64,000 bases of DNA from Syngnathus acus (Eukaryota; Chordata; Actinopteri; Syngnathiformes; Syngnathidae). The first letter of the stretch is position 1. Every line of letters begins with the position of its first letter. Below the pieces are notes generated by a model, which was not told the origin of the DNA, did not search any database, and was given only the letters and a program-made list of their open reading frames with translations. The position numbers and the translations under genes are program-made. Shown in pieces: positions 10,479-22,005 of this stretch. The stretch is taken from positions 11,605,842 to 11,669,841 of the forward strand of contig NC_051090.1 of NCBI RefSeq assembly GCF_901709675.1, written 5' to 3'.

Positions 10479-10630
10479 TGATGACAATTCTATTCAAAAG
10501 TTAAATTGGAGGATCAATAGTTTGTTTCTCCACCAGCATCCAGGTTAGTGCTGCCCGACTGAGATTTGTTCATAATGTAATGAAGCCTGTACACAACAGA
10601 GGCGAAACAATATGAGTGACAATCAGAATC
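10479..10630. repeat. Small-RNA-cluster repeat unit, copy A right part
   Basis: The segment with CTCCACCAGCATCCAGGTTAG and TTCATAATGTAATGAAGCC matches 40975-41095 and part of 41660-41715. Its presence after the tRNA-Leu-like sequence confirms that the same unit occurs three times in the window. Confidence 0.6.
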
Positions 10631-10639
10631 CAGTTGATT

Positions 10640-10828
10640 CTGATTCAGTGCATCTACTCTCCGTTCAAGCGACAGGATTTTCTCATCTTTCTCCTTGGAT
10701 AATTTCTTAAGCTCCGTTAGTTCAGACGTTAGCTGGAGCAGGGTGGCTTGCTGCTCTAAGAGGTCTTGCCGTATCAAGTCAATGGATGATTTGAGTTCAT
10801 CGTAGCCCTCATTTGTTTTGGGTGGCAT
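10640..10828 (-). pseudogene. Coiled-coil protein fragment, probably LINE ORF1-like
   Basis: From ATG at 10828 the frame encodes MPPKTNEGYDELKSSIDLIR followed by heptad-like Leu/Glu/Lys sequence through LERRVDALNQ, predicted to form a coiled coil. The frame then runs into repeat-unit sequence. Coiled-coil N-termini of this kind occur in LINE ORF1 proteins, but no downstream domain confirms this. Confidence 0.4.
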
Positions 10829-11167
10829 AGCGTAACGTTAGCCGCTTTAGCTGATTTCCTTGTTAGCATGAAGACCGGGCTCCTGAAGGTTGTGTCTCAA
10901 ACACCTTTCCTTTGTTGCCGTGGACGACGGCTTGTATGCAGTTGTGCAAAGTCGTTGCAGAGCTACGCACCAGCAGAACAAGTTGGTTCTCTGATCCACC
11001 GTGCGGTATTTTCGTCGTCTCTCCCAGACAGCTTGCAGCTTGGCTTGATTCACGACGGCGTTGCCGCACTTGCATGCTTATTTGTCCTGCTCATTTGTGC
11101 CGCACAGGTTAGCTAACTAACGGCAGTGCGGCGGAGTCAAGCGATGCAAATGCTAAATTAGCTAATC

Positions 11168-11409
11168 ATGGTGAAACGAATGAGCAGCAACAAATCCACT
11201 CGCCAAGTCAAAATAAATAAGAGATGCAGCAGTTCTTTTAAGATTGAATGGCTGTCGGAGTGTGTGCAAGTACAAGAGGAAACGGTGAAACTGGGTGAGA
11301 TTTTCTCTTTTTCGAATGAGAACTGTCTCCTCTGCAAAACATGCAGTGAAGCCAAAGTGGCGAGCGCGTTTCCGGAGGGAAAACTATGGAAGGAATTGAA
11401 GTTGGAGGC
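11168..11409 (+). pseudogene. Unrecognised protein fragment cut by a SINE
   Basis: The frame starts MVKRMSSNKSTRQVKINKR and includes FKIEWLSE and a CLLC-x2-C motif followed by EGKLWKELKLE, where the SINE at 11410 interrupts it. The layout resembles N-terminal zinc-finger regions of transposon-derived proteins. I cannot name the family. It is divergent to the coiled-coil frame at 10640-10828, with about 340 bp between. Confidence 0.35.
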
Positions 11410-11781
11410 GACTCGTTCGCGCATTGGGTAGCACGTCCGCCTCACAGTTATGAGGGTGCGGGTTTGATTCCACCTCTGGGCCCTCCCTCTGTGAAGTTTG
11501 CATGTTCTCCCCGTGTCCACGTGGGTTTTCTCCTGGCACTCTGGTTTCCTCCCACATCCCTAAAACATGCTTGGTAGGCTGATTGAGCACTCCAAATTCT
11601 CCCTAGGTGTGAGTGCGAGTGGGGATGGTTGTTCGTCTCTGTGTCTCCTGCGATCGGCTGGCAACCGGGTCAGGGTGTCCCCCGCTGACTGCCCGATGAC
11701 TGCTGGGATAGGCTCCAGCACGCCTGCTAACCCCGTTGGGACAAGCGGTATAAAAAATGGATGGATGGATGGATGGATTGT
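11410..11781 (+). repeat. tRNA-derived SINE, full length
   Basis: The head is GCGCATTGGGTAGCACGTCC, the B-box-like part GGGTTTGATTCC, and the tail a GGATGGATGG repeat. It is collinear with 8368-8712. It interrupts the frame that begins at 11168. Confidence 0.85.
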
Positions 11782-12577
11782 TAATCCTCACCCGAAGTTC
11801 CTAACATAAATTGCCACTTAAATAAATTTTTAATGTTAGGGCATTTGTTATTTAGAGCCCTACTGCATTATTTTCTAAAGTAGTGCCCTGCATTACTATT
11901 TTGCTGACTATCCAGAATTAAACATTTTTTATGAACCCTCACTTCTTCAAGCTCAAACATGCATCTTATAAAACAGTCGCAATTGATGTGTAATTAAATT
12001 CTGTTGTTTTGATAGAGGTAAATTAAGTTGAGCAAGTCAGCCTCCTGTTGCCCAAATCCAAAGGTTCACAGGTTCATCTGTAAAATTCCATGATTAAATG
12101 ATTACATTTCTGTTGATCAATGTTCACTGAGCAAAGTTTCTGATCACGCTATCTGTCATGATTTGTCATTATCAGTGTATCCTCACTGTCCATATCTATG
12201 TATTTTGTTGTTTTTATCCCCGTTTTAGTGTCAATAAGCCGCCTTACCTAACCGTTTTAATCAAAACTCCTCAGTTATGTCGGCCCCAGCACCCAAACAT
12301 GCTTCCATGCCTTTTGTCCCAAACTCCACCAACTTAACTTGGTTAATAAGTCAACAAATGGTGGCACAGTGGCACACTGGTTACACTGTAAAAAGTCATT
12401 CAGGGCCTAAGTATATATCACAATATTAAAAATGTATATTAACCTAATAAAATCTCGAAAAATCACAAAGCAGATAATTTGAGTTGGATATGTAAAAATA
12501 AATGTTGAAAAATTAGATAGTTATTTTTGCCTTACATTTACATACATTTATGAAGTTTATTTGACAAAATAAATTAG
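11782..12577. other. Stretch without recognised gene
   Basis: AT-rich sequence with no convincing coding frame. A short SINE head fragment (GGTGGCACAGTGGCACACTGG) lies at 12359-12385. Confidence 0.5.
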
Positions 12578-12697
12578 TACCGTATTTTCCGCCCTATAAG
12601 GCGCACCGGGCTATAAGGCGCACCTTCAATGAATGGCTAATTTTAAAACTTTATCCATATATAAGGCGCACCGGCCTATAAGGCGCATAGAATAGAC

Positions 12698-13968
12698 CAG
12701 GTGTGGGCAAACTTTTTGACTCGCGGGCCGAACTGGGTTCTAAATTTGGACCGGAGGGCCGAACCAGGAGCAGATGGACGTAGTGTTTGTGTGAAGTAAT
12801 ATAAGCGACCTGTAAAGGTCATTGCATAAAAGATTTTGGCCTTTAGTAGGTAGTAAAGCATTGAAAACAAATGCATTTATTAACAGCATTAAAAAAAAAA
12901 ATCACTAAAAAACTGCTATCAGTGATTCTCATAAAATACGACACTATTATTATGAATAACAGTCTCCATCACTTCAGTGCCTGCAGGTCAGATTAATGAA
13001 AAATGTTTATCTTATGAGATCACATCAAACAGCAAACATTCTGACCAAATATATCATCTTGAAGAATCGGTGAAAGCATACATCCAAATAAAGTAATCAA
13101 AACGGCAACACGGTGAGGGGTATCTGAACATCAGAGCAGAGTTTTAACTCACAAACACCTGGTAACAGAGGTGAGGAAACGGGAAACACTTCCTTAAAGT
13201 AAGCCTTAAGAACTTTACAGGTTAAGATTAGTCGCAAACAGGTGGTGCATCAATGTCCTTGAGCATCCTGCATTGTTTGAAAATGAGAATGGTCGCTAGT
13301 TTCAATCCCTGCTATGTGTACAAATCATATTCAAAATGCATTTTTTTACAACAAACTTGAGAGCCTCCCCTTCATTTTCAGTGGGAACAGTGTTGTTGGT
13401 CTCCCTTTTTTGCTAGTGTATCATAGTCTGGAGTAAAATTTGTTGTGGCAATTCTTAGGAGAGATCCGTTTGCCTCGATCTGTGACGGGTTGATGTGGCT
13501 GAACGTCACGTCGCGTACGTCGAGCCAAATTGGCCACTCTTTTAACATTCGGCACTCACTTCTTTTCTTCGGGCCACTCATTTTAATGGAAGGATTCCAG
13601 GGGAAGGTTTGTGGGTGGCTTTAGCGTAAAACTGTATCTGAAAGCTCAGCGAGCGAATTACAAGAATGCTGTCGTCACAGCCCACGCTCTAAATTCGGGA
13701 CTGATACAAATAGAGCGCGAGTGCGCCATGTCCGTACTACTGAGTACGTACGTACACGCACTTGTGAGTGTGCACCGAGCTTTCTGACACGGCTTCCGGT
13801 AGTAAATGCGCAGGCGAGCGGTTCCCCATCTACTGGGGAAACGCAGTCATTGCAGGCAAAATGACAAAAAAAAAAGTTTAATAATACAATTAATTCAGGG
13901 TTGGCGGGCCGGATTAAACGGTCCCGTGGGCCGGATGTGGCCCGCGGGCCGTAGTTTGCCCACCCCTG
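12698..13968 (-). mobile_element. Non-autonomous hAT inside the Tigger, 8-bp TSD
   Basis: The ends are CAGGTGTGGGCAAAC at 12698 and GTTTGCCCACCCCTG ending at 13968, with the exact 8-bp duplication GAATAGAC at 12690-12697 and 13969-13976. It encodes a short internally deleted transposase-like frame at 13378-13581. A sister copy in the opposite orientation spans 52517-55631. Confidence 0.9.
13378..13581 (-). pseudogene. Internally deleted hAT transposase (N- and C-terminal ends joined)
   Basis: The 67-residue frame begins MSGPKKRSECR, like the first residues of GTF2IRD2/ZBED-type hAT transposases. It then passes directly into LLRIATTNFTPDYDTLAKK, which resembles the C-terminal LRIATT-TPD tail of the same proteins. 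All catalytic sequence is missing. The same fusion exists at 52910-53113, so the deletion predates both insertions. The family comparison is from memory. Confidence 0.6.
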
Positions 13969-14427
13969 GAATAGACGCTACAGTAGAGGCTGGGGTTACG
14001 TTATGCATTCATTAGAAGGAGCTACGCTACAGGGAATGTCAACAAAACAGTCAGATAGGTCAGTTAAACTTTATTTATAGATTACAAACCAGCGTTCTGA
14101 CAACTCCGTTTACTTCCAATATGAATAAACAGCTGTTTTATGTGATGAGGTATTTCGTTTATCTTTTAACAACAGCAGGGTATAACATGTAGTGCAACAT
14201 TTATATCACACAATGGAGGGGAACTTTTCTTGGATTCAATAAACACGTAAGAAACAGTCTGATACTTTTTAAGGTAAATCAAACGTTAGCGCTATCACAA
14301 TATAGTAACACTCGAAATAGTGCAAAGCAATAACAATATATAAATAACTCAACGTTGTTCAAACGTTAACGTCAAACGTCACACAACACAGCACACAGAA
14401 TAAACGTGTAAAGCTCACTTTATAAAG

Positions 14428-15717
14428 TTATTCCTCATCCGTGAATCCCTCGAATTCTTCATCTTCAGTGTCCGAATTAAACAGTGGGGCGATTACGGGA
14501 TCCAATATGCCCGGCTCCGTCTCGTCGGCGTCGTCACTAATCGAGTCACTGTCGCTGCTGTTGTCTAGCAGTTCAGTGACAATTCCTGCCTTCCTGAAAG
14601 CTCGGACCACAGTTGAGACTGATATATCAGCCCAGGCATTTACGATCCACTGGCAGATATTGGCGTATGTCGTCCGGCGCTGTCTCCCTGTCTTGGTGAA
14701 CGTGTGTTCGCCTTCTGTCATTCACTGTTCCCACGCAGTTCGCAGTCTAGCTTTGAATGCCCTGTTGACACCAATATCTAGCGGCTGGAGTTCTTTTGTC
14801 AATCCACCCGGAATGACGGCGAGTATCGAATTAGTGTGCTTCACTTGTTTTTTGACACCATCTGTGATGTGGGAGCGCATGGAGTCGTAGACCAATAGGG
14901 ACGGAGCTGTGTGAAAAAAGCCACCCGGCCTCTTCACGTAAATTTCTTTCAACCATTCGCTCATCTTTTCTTCATCCATCCATCCCTTCGAGTTAGCTTT
15001 GATGACGACGCCGGCTGGAAAGTTTTCTTTTGGCAAGGTCTTCCGCTTGAAAATGACCATGGGTGGAAGTTTATGGCCATTAGCCTGGCAAGCGAGAACC
15101 ACAGTGAAGGAGGACTTCTCATTCCCTGTGGTGCGAACGTTTACCGTGCGTGCTCCCGTTTTATCCACAGTGCGGTTCACAGGAATATCGAAGGTGAGTG
15201 GAACCTCGTCCATGTTGGTGATGTGCTCTGGCCGGATGTTTTTTTCAGTAATGTTGTTTTTGCAATATGCGCGGAAAGTGGCCAGCTTTTCTTGGTAGTC
15301 TTTTGGCAGTTGCTGTGAAACAGTAGTCCGTGTGCGGATGGAGAGATTACGTCTTTTCATGAACCGAAAGCACCAAGAAGGACCGCCTTTAAAATCGTTA
15401 ATGTTAAGTTCGCTTGCTAGCGCTGTTGCCTTCATTCGAATAGTGATTGTACTGACACTTCTACCTGCTGCTCTCTGTTCAACAACCCACTGTTCGAGTT
15501 TGTCCTCCAACGTTAGCCATCTCGCCTTGCACCCTCGGAAACTCCGTTTAGTTTTCTTTACTTGGCGCAGGTCGTCTTCTTGCTTCCTCCACTTCCGCAC
15601 CATTGATTCATTAATGTTAAATTCCCTGGCTGCTGCTCTATTCCCGTGTTCTACTGCGTGACTGATCGCCTTGAGTTTGAACTCTGCGTCGTAGGCGTGT
15701 CTCTTAGTAGGAGCCAT
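14428..15717 (-). pseudogene. pogo/Tigger DDE transposase with one in-frame TGA
   Basis: Starts at ATG 15717 (MAPTKRHAYDAEFKLKAISH). The first ~60 residues form a CENP-B/psq-type helix-turn-helix (NINESMVRKWRK), followed by a second HTH region ending near residue 130. The DDE_1 core shows TNMDEVPLTFD, LLVYDSMRSH and LQPLDIGVNRAFK, giving three acidic residues. The only obvious lesion is TGA at 14722-14724; translation resumes in the same frame at 14721 and ends with an acidic tail at 14428 (97 more residues). Without the stop the protein would be about 429 residues, normal for the family. Confidence 0.85.
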
Positions 15718-15954
15718 TTTGGGGTCTGCACGTAAACAAACAAATGGAATTTGAATCTACCGCGCGCTTCTTCTTCTACCGCGCGCTTCTTCTTCTACTG
15801 CACGCTTCTTCTTCTACGGGGGAAAATGAAATCAGCCAGCGGCTGCTTACTGTATTGATCCATATATAAGGCGCACCGGGCTATAAGGCGCACTGTTGAC
15901 TTTTGATAAAAATATAGGTTTTTAGGTGCGCCTTATAGGGCGGAAAATACGGTA

Positions 15955-16044
15955 TTTGACAAACTAATTATAATTCTAAGATATTTATAATATATTTAGT
16001 AAATACAAGTCAGAATATTTGAATATGGTCCAAATTGGTCCAAT
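15955..16044. other. Short AT-rich spacer between Tigger and hAT
   Basis: Host or older repeat sequence between the two elements. It contains a TGGTCCAAATTGGTCCAAT direct repeat immediately before the hAT terminus. Confidence 0.4.
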
Positions 16045-17407
16045 CAGGGCTGTGGACTCGGACTCGGGGACTCGGACTCGGTCGGACTCGGTCAGTTTTG
16101 CCGCACTCGGACTCGGTGCTGATTTTGACCGAGTCCACCGAGTCCGACAATAAAAAAAATACGTTCATATCAACATTTGTGTTTATTTTTCGTGCGTATT
16201 TGCTTCGCTTGAGTTCAATATGGTTTTTGGTCAAACGCGCATGCGCGTGAGGGGAAATCCCGCAAAGGAGGAGGGACAAACAGAGCGATTGGTTTTGCTG
16301 GCTTTTTAATGAATGGCGACTGTGACTACGGGGGCCCATTAGGTCCAGAAAAGCTGACAAGACGCTTGCCAAAATGGCAAGGAAAAAATGCACAGCTAAA
16401 CGAATATATGACGATGAACACAGGACGTTTTTAACAGAGTTAAAGTTGTTTTTTGTTGAACGCTATGGCAAGCCATTCTGCCTGATATGTCGGACGTCAT
16501 TGGCGCATTTAAAAGCTTCAAATGGTCAGCGCCACTTCAGCTCACTTCATGCCAATATCGATAAGGACTTTGCAAAAGGGACTGAATTTCGCAAGCACAA
16601 GTTTGGAGACTTTGAAAAGTCAGGCAGAAAAATAGGTACAGTTTTTCAAAAAAATTACGAAGCACTCAGAGACTGTCACACTTGCATTGTTTCAACTGGC
16701 TTGGAACATTGCACGGGGTAAAAAGCCATACAATGAAGTGGAGTTCGTTAAAATATGCCTCAGTGACGTTATTGAATTTTATTTTCATCATGCTGCTGAG
16801 AATGCGCGTAGGAATACTGTCCACAGCCCTGCTTGCTTGTTATGAAGACAAATTTAGTTGTTGCGTGCGCGCCCGCGCCTGCCTGCGTGCGTGCACGTAC
16901 AAGACCCACAATGCCCCGCGCGCAGCCAAGATGGAAGAACCCGGGAGTAGGGAGAGAACAATGTTTTGCCTCTAGATTTGGGGGGGAAACGGAGCGTAAA
17001 TTACGATCACTGCGGCCACGTTGAGTTGCACTTAGGCTAATGTTTACATTATGTACCAATGTCAAGGACGATTATGTCACCCAGCTTATATCATTGATGT
17101 GTTTCGATAGTTGTGGGGTCGTCACTAATTATTTGTGTTTAGATAAATGTCTGAGCTATAATGGTGTAATTAATGATTAAAACTTGAAAGTATCTGTTTA
17201 TTGTATTCGTTTATATGTTTAATAAAGACAAAGCCATCACAAAACTGTTGTAATTATTTAGATTTTGATCTAAATTAGCCTTGAATAAAGACTAAGCAGT
17301 CACATGAATTAACAGAAAAAAATGGACAGCCGGACTCGGACTCGTGGTCAAGAGGCCGGACTCGGACTCGGACTCGGTGCAAAAATCCGACCGAGTCCAC
17401 AGCCCTG
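16045..17407 (+). mobile_element. hAT transposon remnant with GACTCGG-rich ends
   Basis: The ends are CAGGGCTGTGGACTCGG at 16045 and CCGAGTCCACAGCCCTG ending at 17407, with arrays of GGACTCGGACTCGG inside both ends that probably served as transposase-binding repeats. No matching 8-bp duplication is seen, so one flank may be rearranged. A decayed transposase N-terminus lies at 16374-16815. Confidence 0.75.
16374..16815 (+). pseudogene. hAT transposase N-terminal region, frameshifted
   Basis: The frame opens MARKKCTAKRIYDDEHRTF and has a BED-like finger: CLICRTSLAHLKASN with a following H-x4-H (HFSSLH). The reading frame is lost around 16640-16690 and continues in another frame as FQLAWNIARGKKPYNEVEF. 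The catalytic C-terminal part is absent. The order and motifs match ZBED5-like hAT transposases. Confidence 0.7.
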
Positions 17408-17409
17408 TT

Positions 17410-18275
17410 TTTTTGATACATTGCCTGAATAGCTTAATGACCCTTAAGGAACTGTTAAATGCATGCCTGATGTTATTCTAATTCACGGACACGGCCCAAG
17501 GTGTCTAAGTATGTTTTGTACTTGATTATATCTTATGTTTTGATTAATGCTTGATGCGACGTCGTATTCTGCCTAATGCTAGACGCCAGCCTTGGATCAC
17601 TATTGAATGTTTCTGGACAGAAAGAAAATGTTTTGACTAATAATGAAAACTACGGTCGGAAGCATAATTAAACTAAGAATGTGACAAACAAACAAATGCA
17701 TGGTAAGTGGTGAGTAAGAACTTTGCATAGTCAGGGAACATTAATGAATTGATGTCACACACAAAACTTCACATAAGTCCGTACAAAACGACAAAAGTGG
17801 AAGGATGATGAATGGACGAGGTGCGACAGTGTATGTGCGAGAATGGAGGAGAATGTTTTCAGGAAGGTCACTTGGAGATAAAACCAGCAGGTGCCAGAGG
17901 GAGACAGCCAAGAACCCGGCCAAAGATGATTGCCAAGGCCGGAAGACGAAAATGAAAACAACAGCCCCCACACACATCGAATCGCCCATAATCAGCACCC
18001 AACCCCACAAAACCAGCTCTCACCGAACCAGCACCCACTCCAATGGAATCAAACTCTGCTGCAAACTTGCCCAACCCCAAAGACTCATCACCCATCAAAC
18101 TCGGCCCACACCGGCATGTACAACTGAATATAAGCTGACCAAAGAACCTTGAGCGTTACCTTTTCTGAATGGAGACTTTCAGCTCTTGAGCATGGTCGCA
18201 CGAAAGGCCCAGCGCTGTATTGTACTTTCCTGAAAACAGAGCTTTCTTAACAAGAATTGTGATTGAACTTGTCAT
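17410..18275 (-). repeat. Interspersed repeat shared with 2833-3560
   Basis: Read on the minus strand from GAATTCTTG-like sequence near 18260 (TTGTTAAGAAAGCTCTG) down to GGGTCATTAAGC near 17440, it is collinear with 2833-3560. Gaps and insertions distinguish the copies. No domain is recognised. Confidence 0.6.
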
Positions 18276-18289
18276 GTAACATGGAGTGT

Positions 18290-18952
18290 GGGGGGGGAAC
18301 AAATGGTGCAAAAAGTGAGTATGGATTGCTCCCAGTAATAAATTGGCGGGGCTGACATTCCAAATTTTAACAGCAGATGGTGCAAGATTTGAGTGGGGAA
18401 ATATTGAATGAATTGGCAAAGCTGAAATTCCAAAATTTTCCAAAAGGTGGAGCCAAACCGGTGCAGGAGACCAAAGAGAAAAAGGGGTCGGATTATGGGT
18501 CACACATGGAAGCACAAATATAGTTTTTATTTTTATTTTATTTTACTTGCTTGGCTAAAATATATTCTGTAACCGCTTAAAGCAATATTATCACAGAATT
18601 AGACTAAGCTGCCCACCCATATAAAAATAGGGGTGTGTTAAAAATTGTTGGAAAGGGGAAAACAAATGAGTTTTTATTTTCTTTTATTTTTAGTTTATTT
18701 TCTTTGCTTGGCTGAAATATATTCTGTAACAGCATAAAGCAATATTATCACACAATTAGGAAAAGAGGCCCACCACGAGTGGTGTGTTAAGAAAATGTTT
18801 AAAAAATTAATTCAAGGGTTTTGATTTCTGATTTAAATGGTTGAGTAAAGTGTAACTTTGAAAAATTGGTTTTATAAAAGGAGAAGTGAAGAAAAGAGAA
18901 AGTAAGGTGCTTGCCAGGGTTTCTACAGAATTTTGGTGGAAAGAGAGTGGGG
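18290..18952. repeat. AT-rich segment with a ~140-bp duplication; LTR-like neighbour
   Basis: 18520-18655 and 18663-18800 are diverged copies sharing GAAATATATTCTGTAAC-like, AAAGCAATATTATCACA and GTGTGTTAA motifs. The part around 18300-18510 (CATTCCAAATTTTA, GATGGTGC) resembles 62440-62640. Together with the downstream 65-bp repeats and TATA box it may be LTR U3 sequence, which is an inference. Confidence 0.4.
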
Positions 18953-19212
18953 CGGAAACAGCTGCTCGAAAAACCGCAAGGTTATGAGCGTGGGAAACTG
19001 GACAGTATAGAGGCCAGCGGAAACAGCTGCTCGAAAAACCACAAGGTTATGAGCGTGGGAAACTGGACGGTATAGAGGCCAGCGGAAACAGCTGCTCGAA
19101 AAACCACAAGGTTATGAGCATGGGAAACTGGACGGTATAGAGGCCAGCGGAAACAGCTGCTCGAAAAACCGCAAGGTTATGAGCGTGGGAAACTGGACAG
19201 TATAGAGGCCAG
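18953..19212 (+). repeat. Four tandem copies of a 65-bp unit
   Basis: Unit starts (CGGAAACAGCTGCTCG) fall at 18953, 19018, 19083 and 19148, with a fifth partial start at 19213. Each is exactly 65 bp and nearly identical. Each unit contains the E-box-like CAGCTG. The array lies directly upstream of a TATA-like CTATAAAAAGG at about 19239, the usual place for enhancer repeats in an LTR U3. Confidence 0.8.
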
Positions 19213-19600
19213 CGGAAAAGGGGGGGGCCAGAGAAGTCTATAAAAAGGTCACCTTGGACATCTACGGGGCTCTCTCCCGGACCGCGTTCATACGTGAAGA
19301 AGCCCGTATGAGTTTCAAGACTTTTTCTAAAGCCTTCAAGAGCCTTGTGTGAGACGCAAGATCGCTGGCCTGGATTAACTTGGATTTACTCAAAAGAATT
19401 GGACTGGACAACTTTGTGTGAGAAACTAGGTGAGGGGAATGACTTTTTCTGTATGTCCGCAAGAGGAGGAGACAGTCATCGGGTAGTCGGTCCTCTCGAG
19501 GCCTAACTAGTTTCCAAATTGGATTTTAGAAATAAAATCGAACTGATCACTCGACTTTATTTCCACCAAAAAATAACACCCAATTGGTAGCTACCTTTTC
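19213..19600 (+). promoter_or_regulatory. Putative LTR promoter and polyadenylation region
   Basis: A TATA-like CTATAAAAAGGTC at about 19239 is followed by a C/T-rich start region. An AATAAAATC polyadenylation-type signal sits near 19530, and AACACCC near 19585. The TATA to poly(A) distance fits an R region of an LTR. The window end (63840-64000) has a similar GGTATAAAAGGTTCG layout. No flanking coding retroelement was identified, so this is tentative. Confidence 0.4.
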
Positions 19601-20594
19601 CCTCTTTTCTGATTTTTGTTTTACAATCAAAAGTGCTCCGGGATTGAATGATTTTATTTGCAAGTGTATCAGTGAGTGGGATTGTTCAGTTTTTGGAGGA
19701 TTGAGATTTGTAATTCTATTTCATGCTTCTTCAATAAATGTGCTTTATATACTCATTTAATTCGTGGTGCGCTAATTTGTATGCAATTAATTGTTTGTGG
19801 TTGGGTTGATAACTCGGTTTAAGAATAGGAGATTACTATGGTATGCAAGCATACCATAATAAATAAAAATAAGGAAGGTTTTCAAATTCGACTTTTTGGA
19901 TTAGTGGTAGAACTATAATTAGTAAATGTCCTTCGGGCACGAGCCCGTTCCTGTTTCTTCGGGCCGCGTCAGAGGCTACTTTGGATGATTTTGAGGGATT
20001 AATTTGCCTTCAAAATAAATTGCAAGATAATAATAATCCGATTAAATCATTTTAACTCGTATTAAGTAAAATATTATTTTGTTGGAAACAATCGAATTTG
20101 TGGAAGCACTCCCACGGTTAAGTGTTTATGTATATCATGTTAGAATTAGTGATTTAATGCATTAAATTCATTCTCAAACACTATCATTGCCATACTTCTG
20201 CAAATGGGACTTTCTTCCGAAAAAAGGGAAGTAGGCTCGTTACTTCCTCAAACCAAGTAGAGCGGGGCCATATCAAAAGTTATTTCGACAAAACTAGTGC
20301 TAGGGTGCGCTAGACAAACGAATCCCTGAGGCCTTAACAAAGGCACCTAAAAAATATCCGTAAAGTAATACCAGCATCAAACAACCGAAGGGAGCCATCA
20401 TTACGGCGCGGTCATATCGACGACTTGCCTCGAATTGAGTTACTCGGCTCGCGCGTCGGATGACTTTAGAGGGGTTGGCGTCGTATAGAAATTAGATTGA
20501 TTCTAATAGAATTAATTTAACGCGGGTGGTCAGCTACGGACTAGTCCCTTCACTCCCGGCTTATTGAGCCCGTTACCGGGGAGCCGGTGCCACT
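19601..20594. other. Stretch without recognised gene
   Basis: Mixed AT-rich and moderate GC sequence with no persuasive coding frame or repeat partner. It may be internal sequence of the LTR-like element to the left. Confidence 0.4.
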
Positions 20595-21304
20595 TTAATA
20601 AAGTGCGCGTTTGACAAACTCAACCAACCTGTGTAAGTCTAAATTTTGTTTCAGTGTCTCAGTCTTTTCCTTACATTGCAAAAGAAAACGAACACGCAGG
20701 GAGTAAATTGGATAACAGGTGATTGGCTCTGGCTTTTGCCGTGAGGCACGGATAGTGCGTTTCCTAAATTGTGAACCAAATCCAACACTCCGCAAAAACA
20801 TTAACAGCTGTGCGGTGTCTGTGGCATCTGTGCTCTCATCGCATGCTATTGAGTAAAAATCAAAAGCACAAGCCTTGTCTCTCAGCTGGAGTTTCACGTT
20901 AGCTGACAAGTCCTCGATTCTCCGCACCACTGTGTTTCTGGATAAGCTCACATTGTTGAAATCCGGAACTTTTTCAGGGCACATTACTTCTGTGACTTTG
21001 ATGAGGCACTGCTTTATGAAATCACCGTCTGAAAACGGTTTACCGTGCTGAGCAATAAGTTTAGCGACTTCATAACTTGCTCTTGTGGAGTTTGCCTGTG
21101 TTTTGTTGGCACAAGAAAAACTGCTGTTGAGCTTGCAGGCTAGCTGCCATTTGCTTAACTTTCTGTGATCGTTCAGCACCGGTGTACGATGTGTAGCTCT
21201 GATGTTTGGTCTCATAGTGTCGACGGACACGTATAATCTCATCACAGCAACATCTTCATTACAAATCAAACAGACACACTTTCCGTTGATTTCTTTGAAG
21301 AAAT
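20595..21304 (-). pseudogene. hAT transposase, 3' part of a gene split by a Tigger element
   Basis: The minus-strand frame contains YFFKEINGKCVCLICNEDVA (BED finger start) and EVAKLIAQHGKPFSDGDFI. It continues with FYSIACDESTDATDTAQLL, which includes the hAT/RNase H-like catalytic D-E-S-T-D motif. The N-terminal codons lie at 23101-23171 on the other side of the 21306-23100 insertion. After SVGFG the frame runs into subterminal hAT sequence like that at 2660-2830, so the C-terminal half is deleted. Confidence 0.75.
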
Positions 21305-22005
21305 ACCGTAATTTTCGGACTAAAAGTCGCTCCGGAATATAGGTCGCATTAGCCATAAAATGCCCAATAACGTGAACAAAAACATATATAAGTCGCTCCG
21401 GAGCATAAGTCGCATTTTGGGGGGAAATTTATTTGACAAAATCCAACACCAAGAACAGACATAAACGAGCAACAAAAGGCTAAACGATAGGTATGCTAAC
21501 GTGACATAAATACAAACGAAGAGCTGAGAACGGGCCGGACGTAACATTCAGAGTTATTAAAAAAAACTATTACATAAATAACACGTTTATAAAACCATCT
21601 GTGTTACTCCAATTCATTAAATCCATCGATCGTCCTTTGTCAACAATGGGTGCGTGCCGCTGACGGCGCTTGCACTTCAAAATATTCCACAGGCCCATAT
21701 AACGATATATAAATTAGATATCAAATAACTATTATATAAGCAATAATATTATCAAACCATCTGTGCACTCTAAATCATTAAATCCATCGATCAAATTCCT
21801 CGTCCTTTGTCAACAACGCCGCGCGTGCGCCCTGACGTCAGCCTCCGTTATTCCACAGATCTAGTATATAACTATATTGTAGCGTTAACAAAGTACAAGG
21901 AAAGACGTGGGTTTGGTAAACGGCTCTTTATTTAACAAAACAAACTTCCAGGCGTGTGGCGGCGTGGACTTCCAGCCACGGAGGTGAAAGAGAGATCCAT
22001 AGAAT

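Larger units (their letters stand above)
12580..15952 (-). mobile_element. pogo/Tigger transposon, near complete, TA duplication
   Basis: The inverted ends are CCGTATTTTCCGCCC at 12580 and GGGCGGAAAATACGG ending at 15952, flanked by TA at 12578-12579 and 15953-15954. Subterminal 'tataaggcgcacc' repeats are present at both ends. The transposase is encoded on the minus strand at 14428-15717. A hAT inserted at 12698-13968. A shorter relative occupies 53399-55212. Confidence 0.9.

Noticed and set aside
16045-17407. 8-bp target duplication for the GACTCGG-rich hAT
   Set aside because: Flanks GGTCCAAT and TTTTTTTG do not match, so no duplication is claimed.
17741-18152. Open frames around 17.7-18.1 kb with related peptides at 2.8-3.3 kb
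   Set aside because: The two regions are copies of the same interspersed repeat. Frames exist on both strands without a domain.
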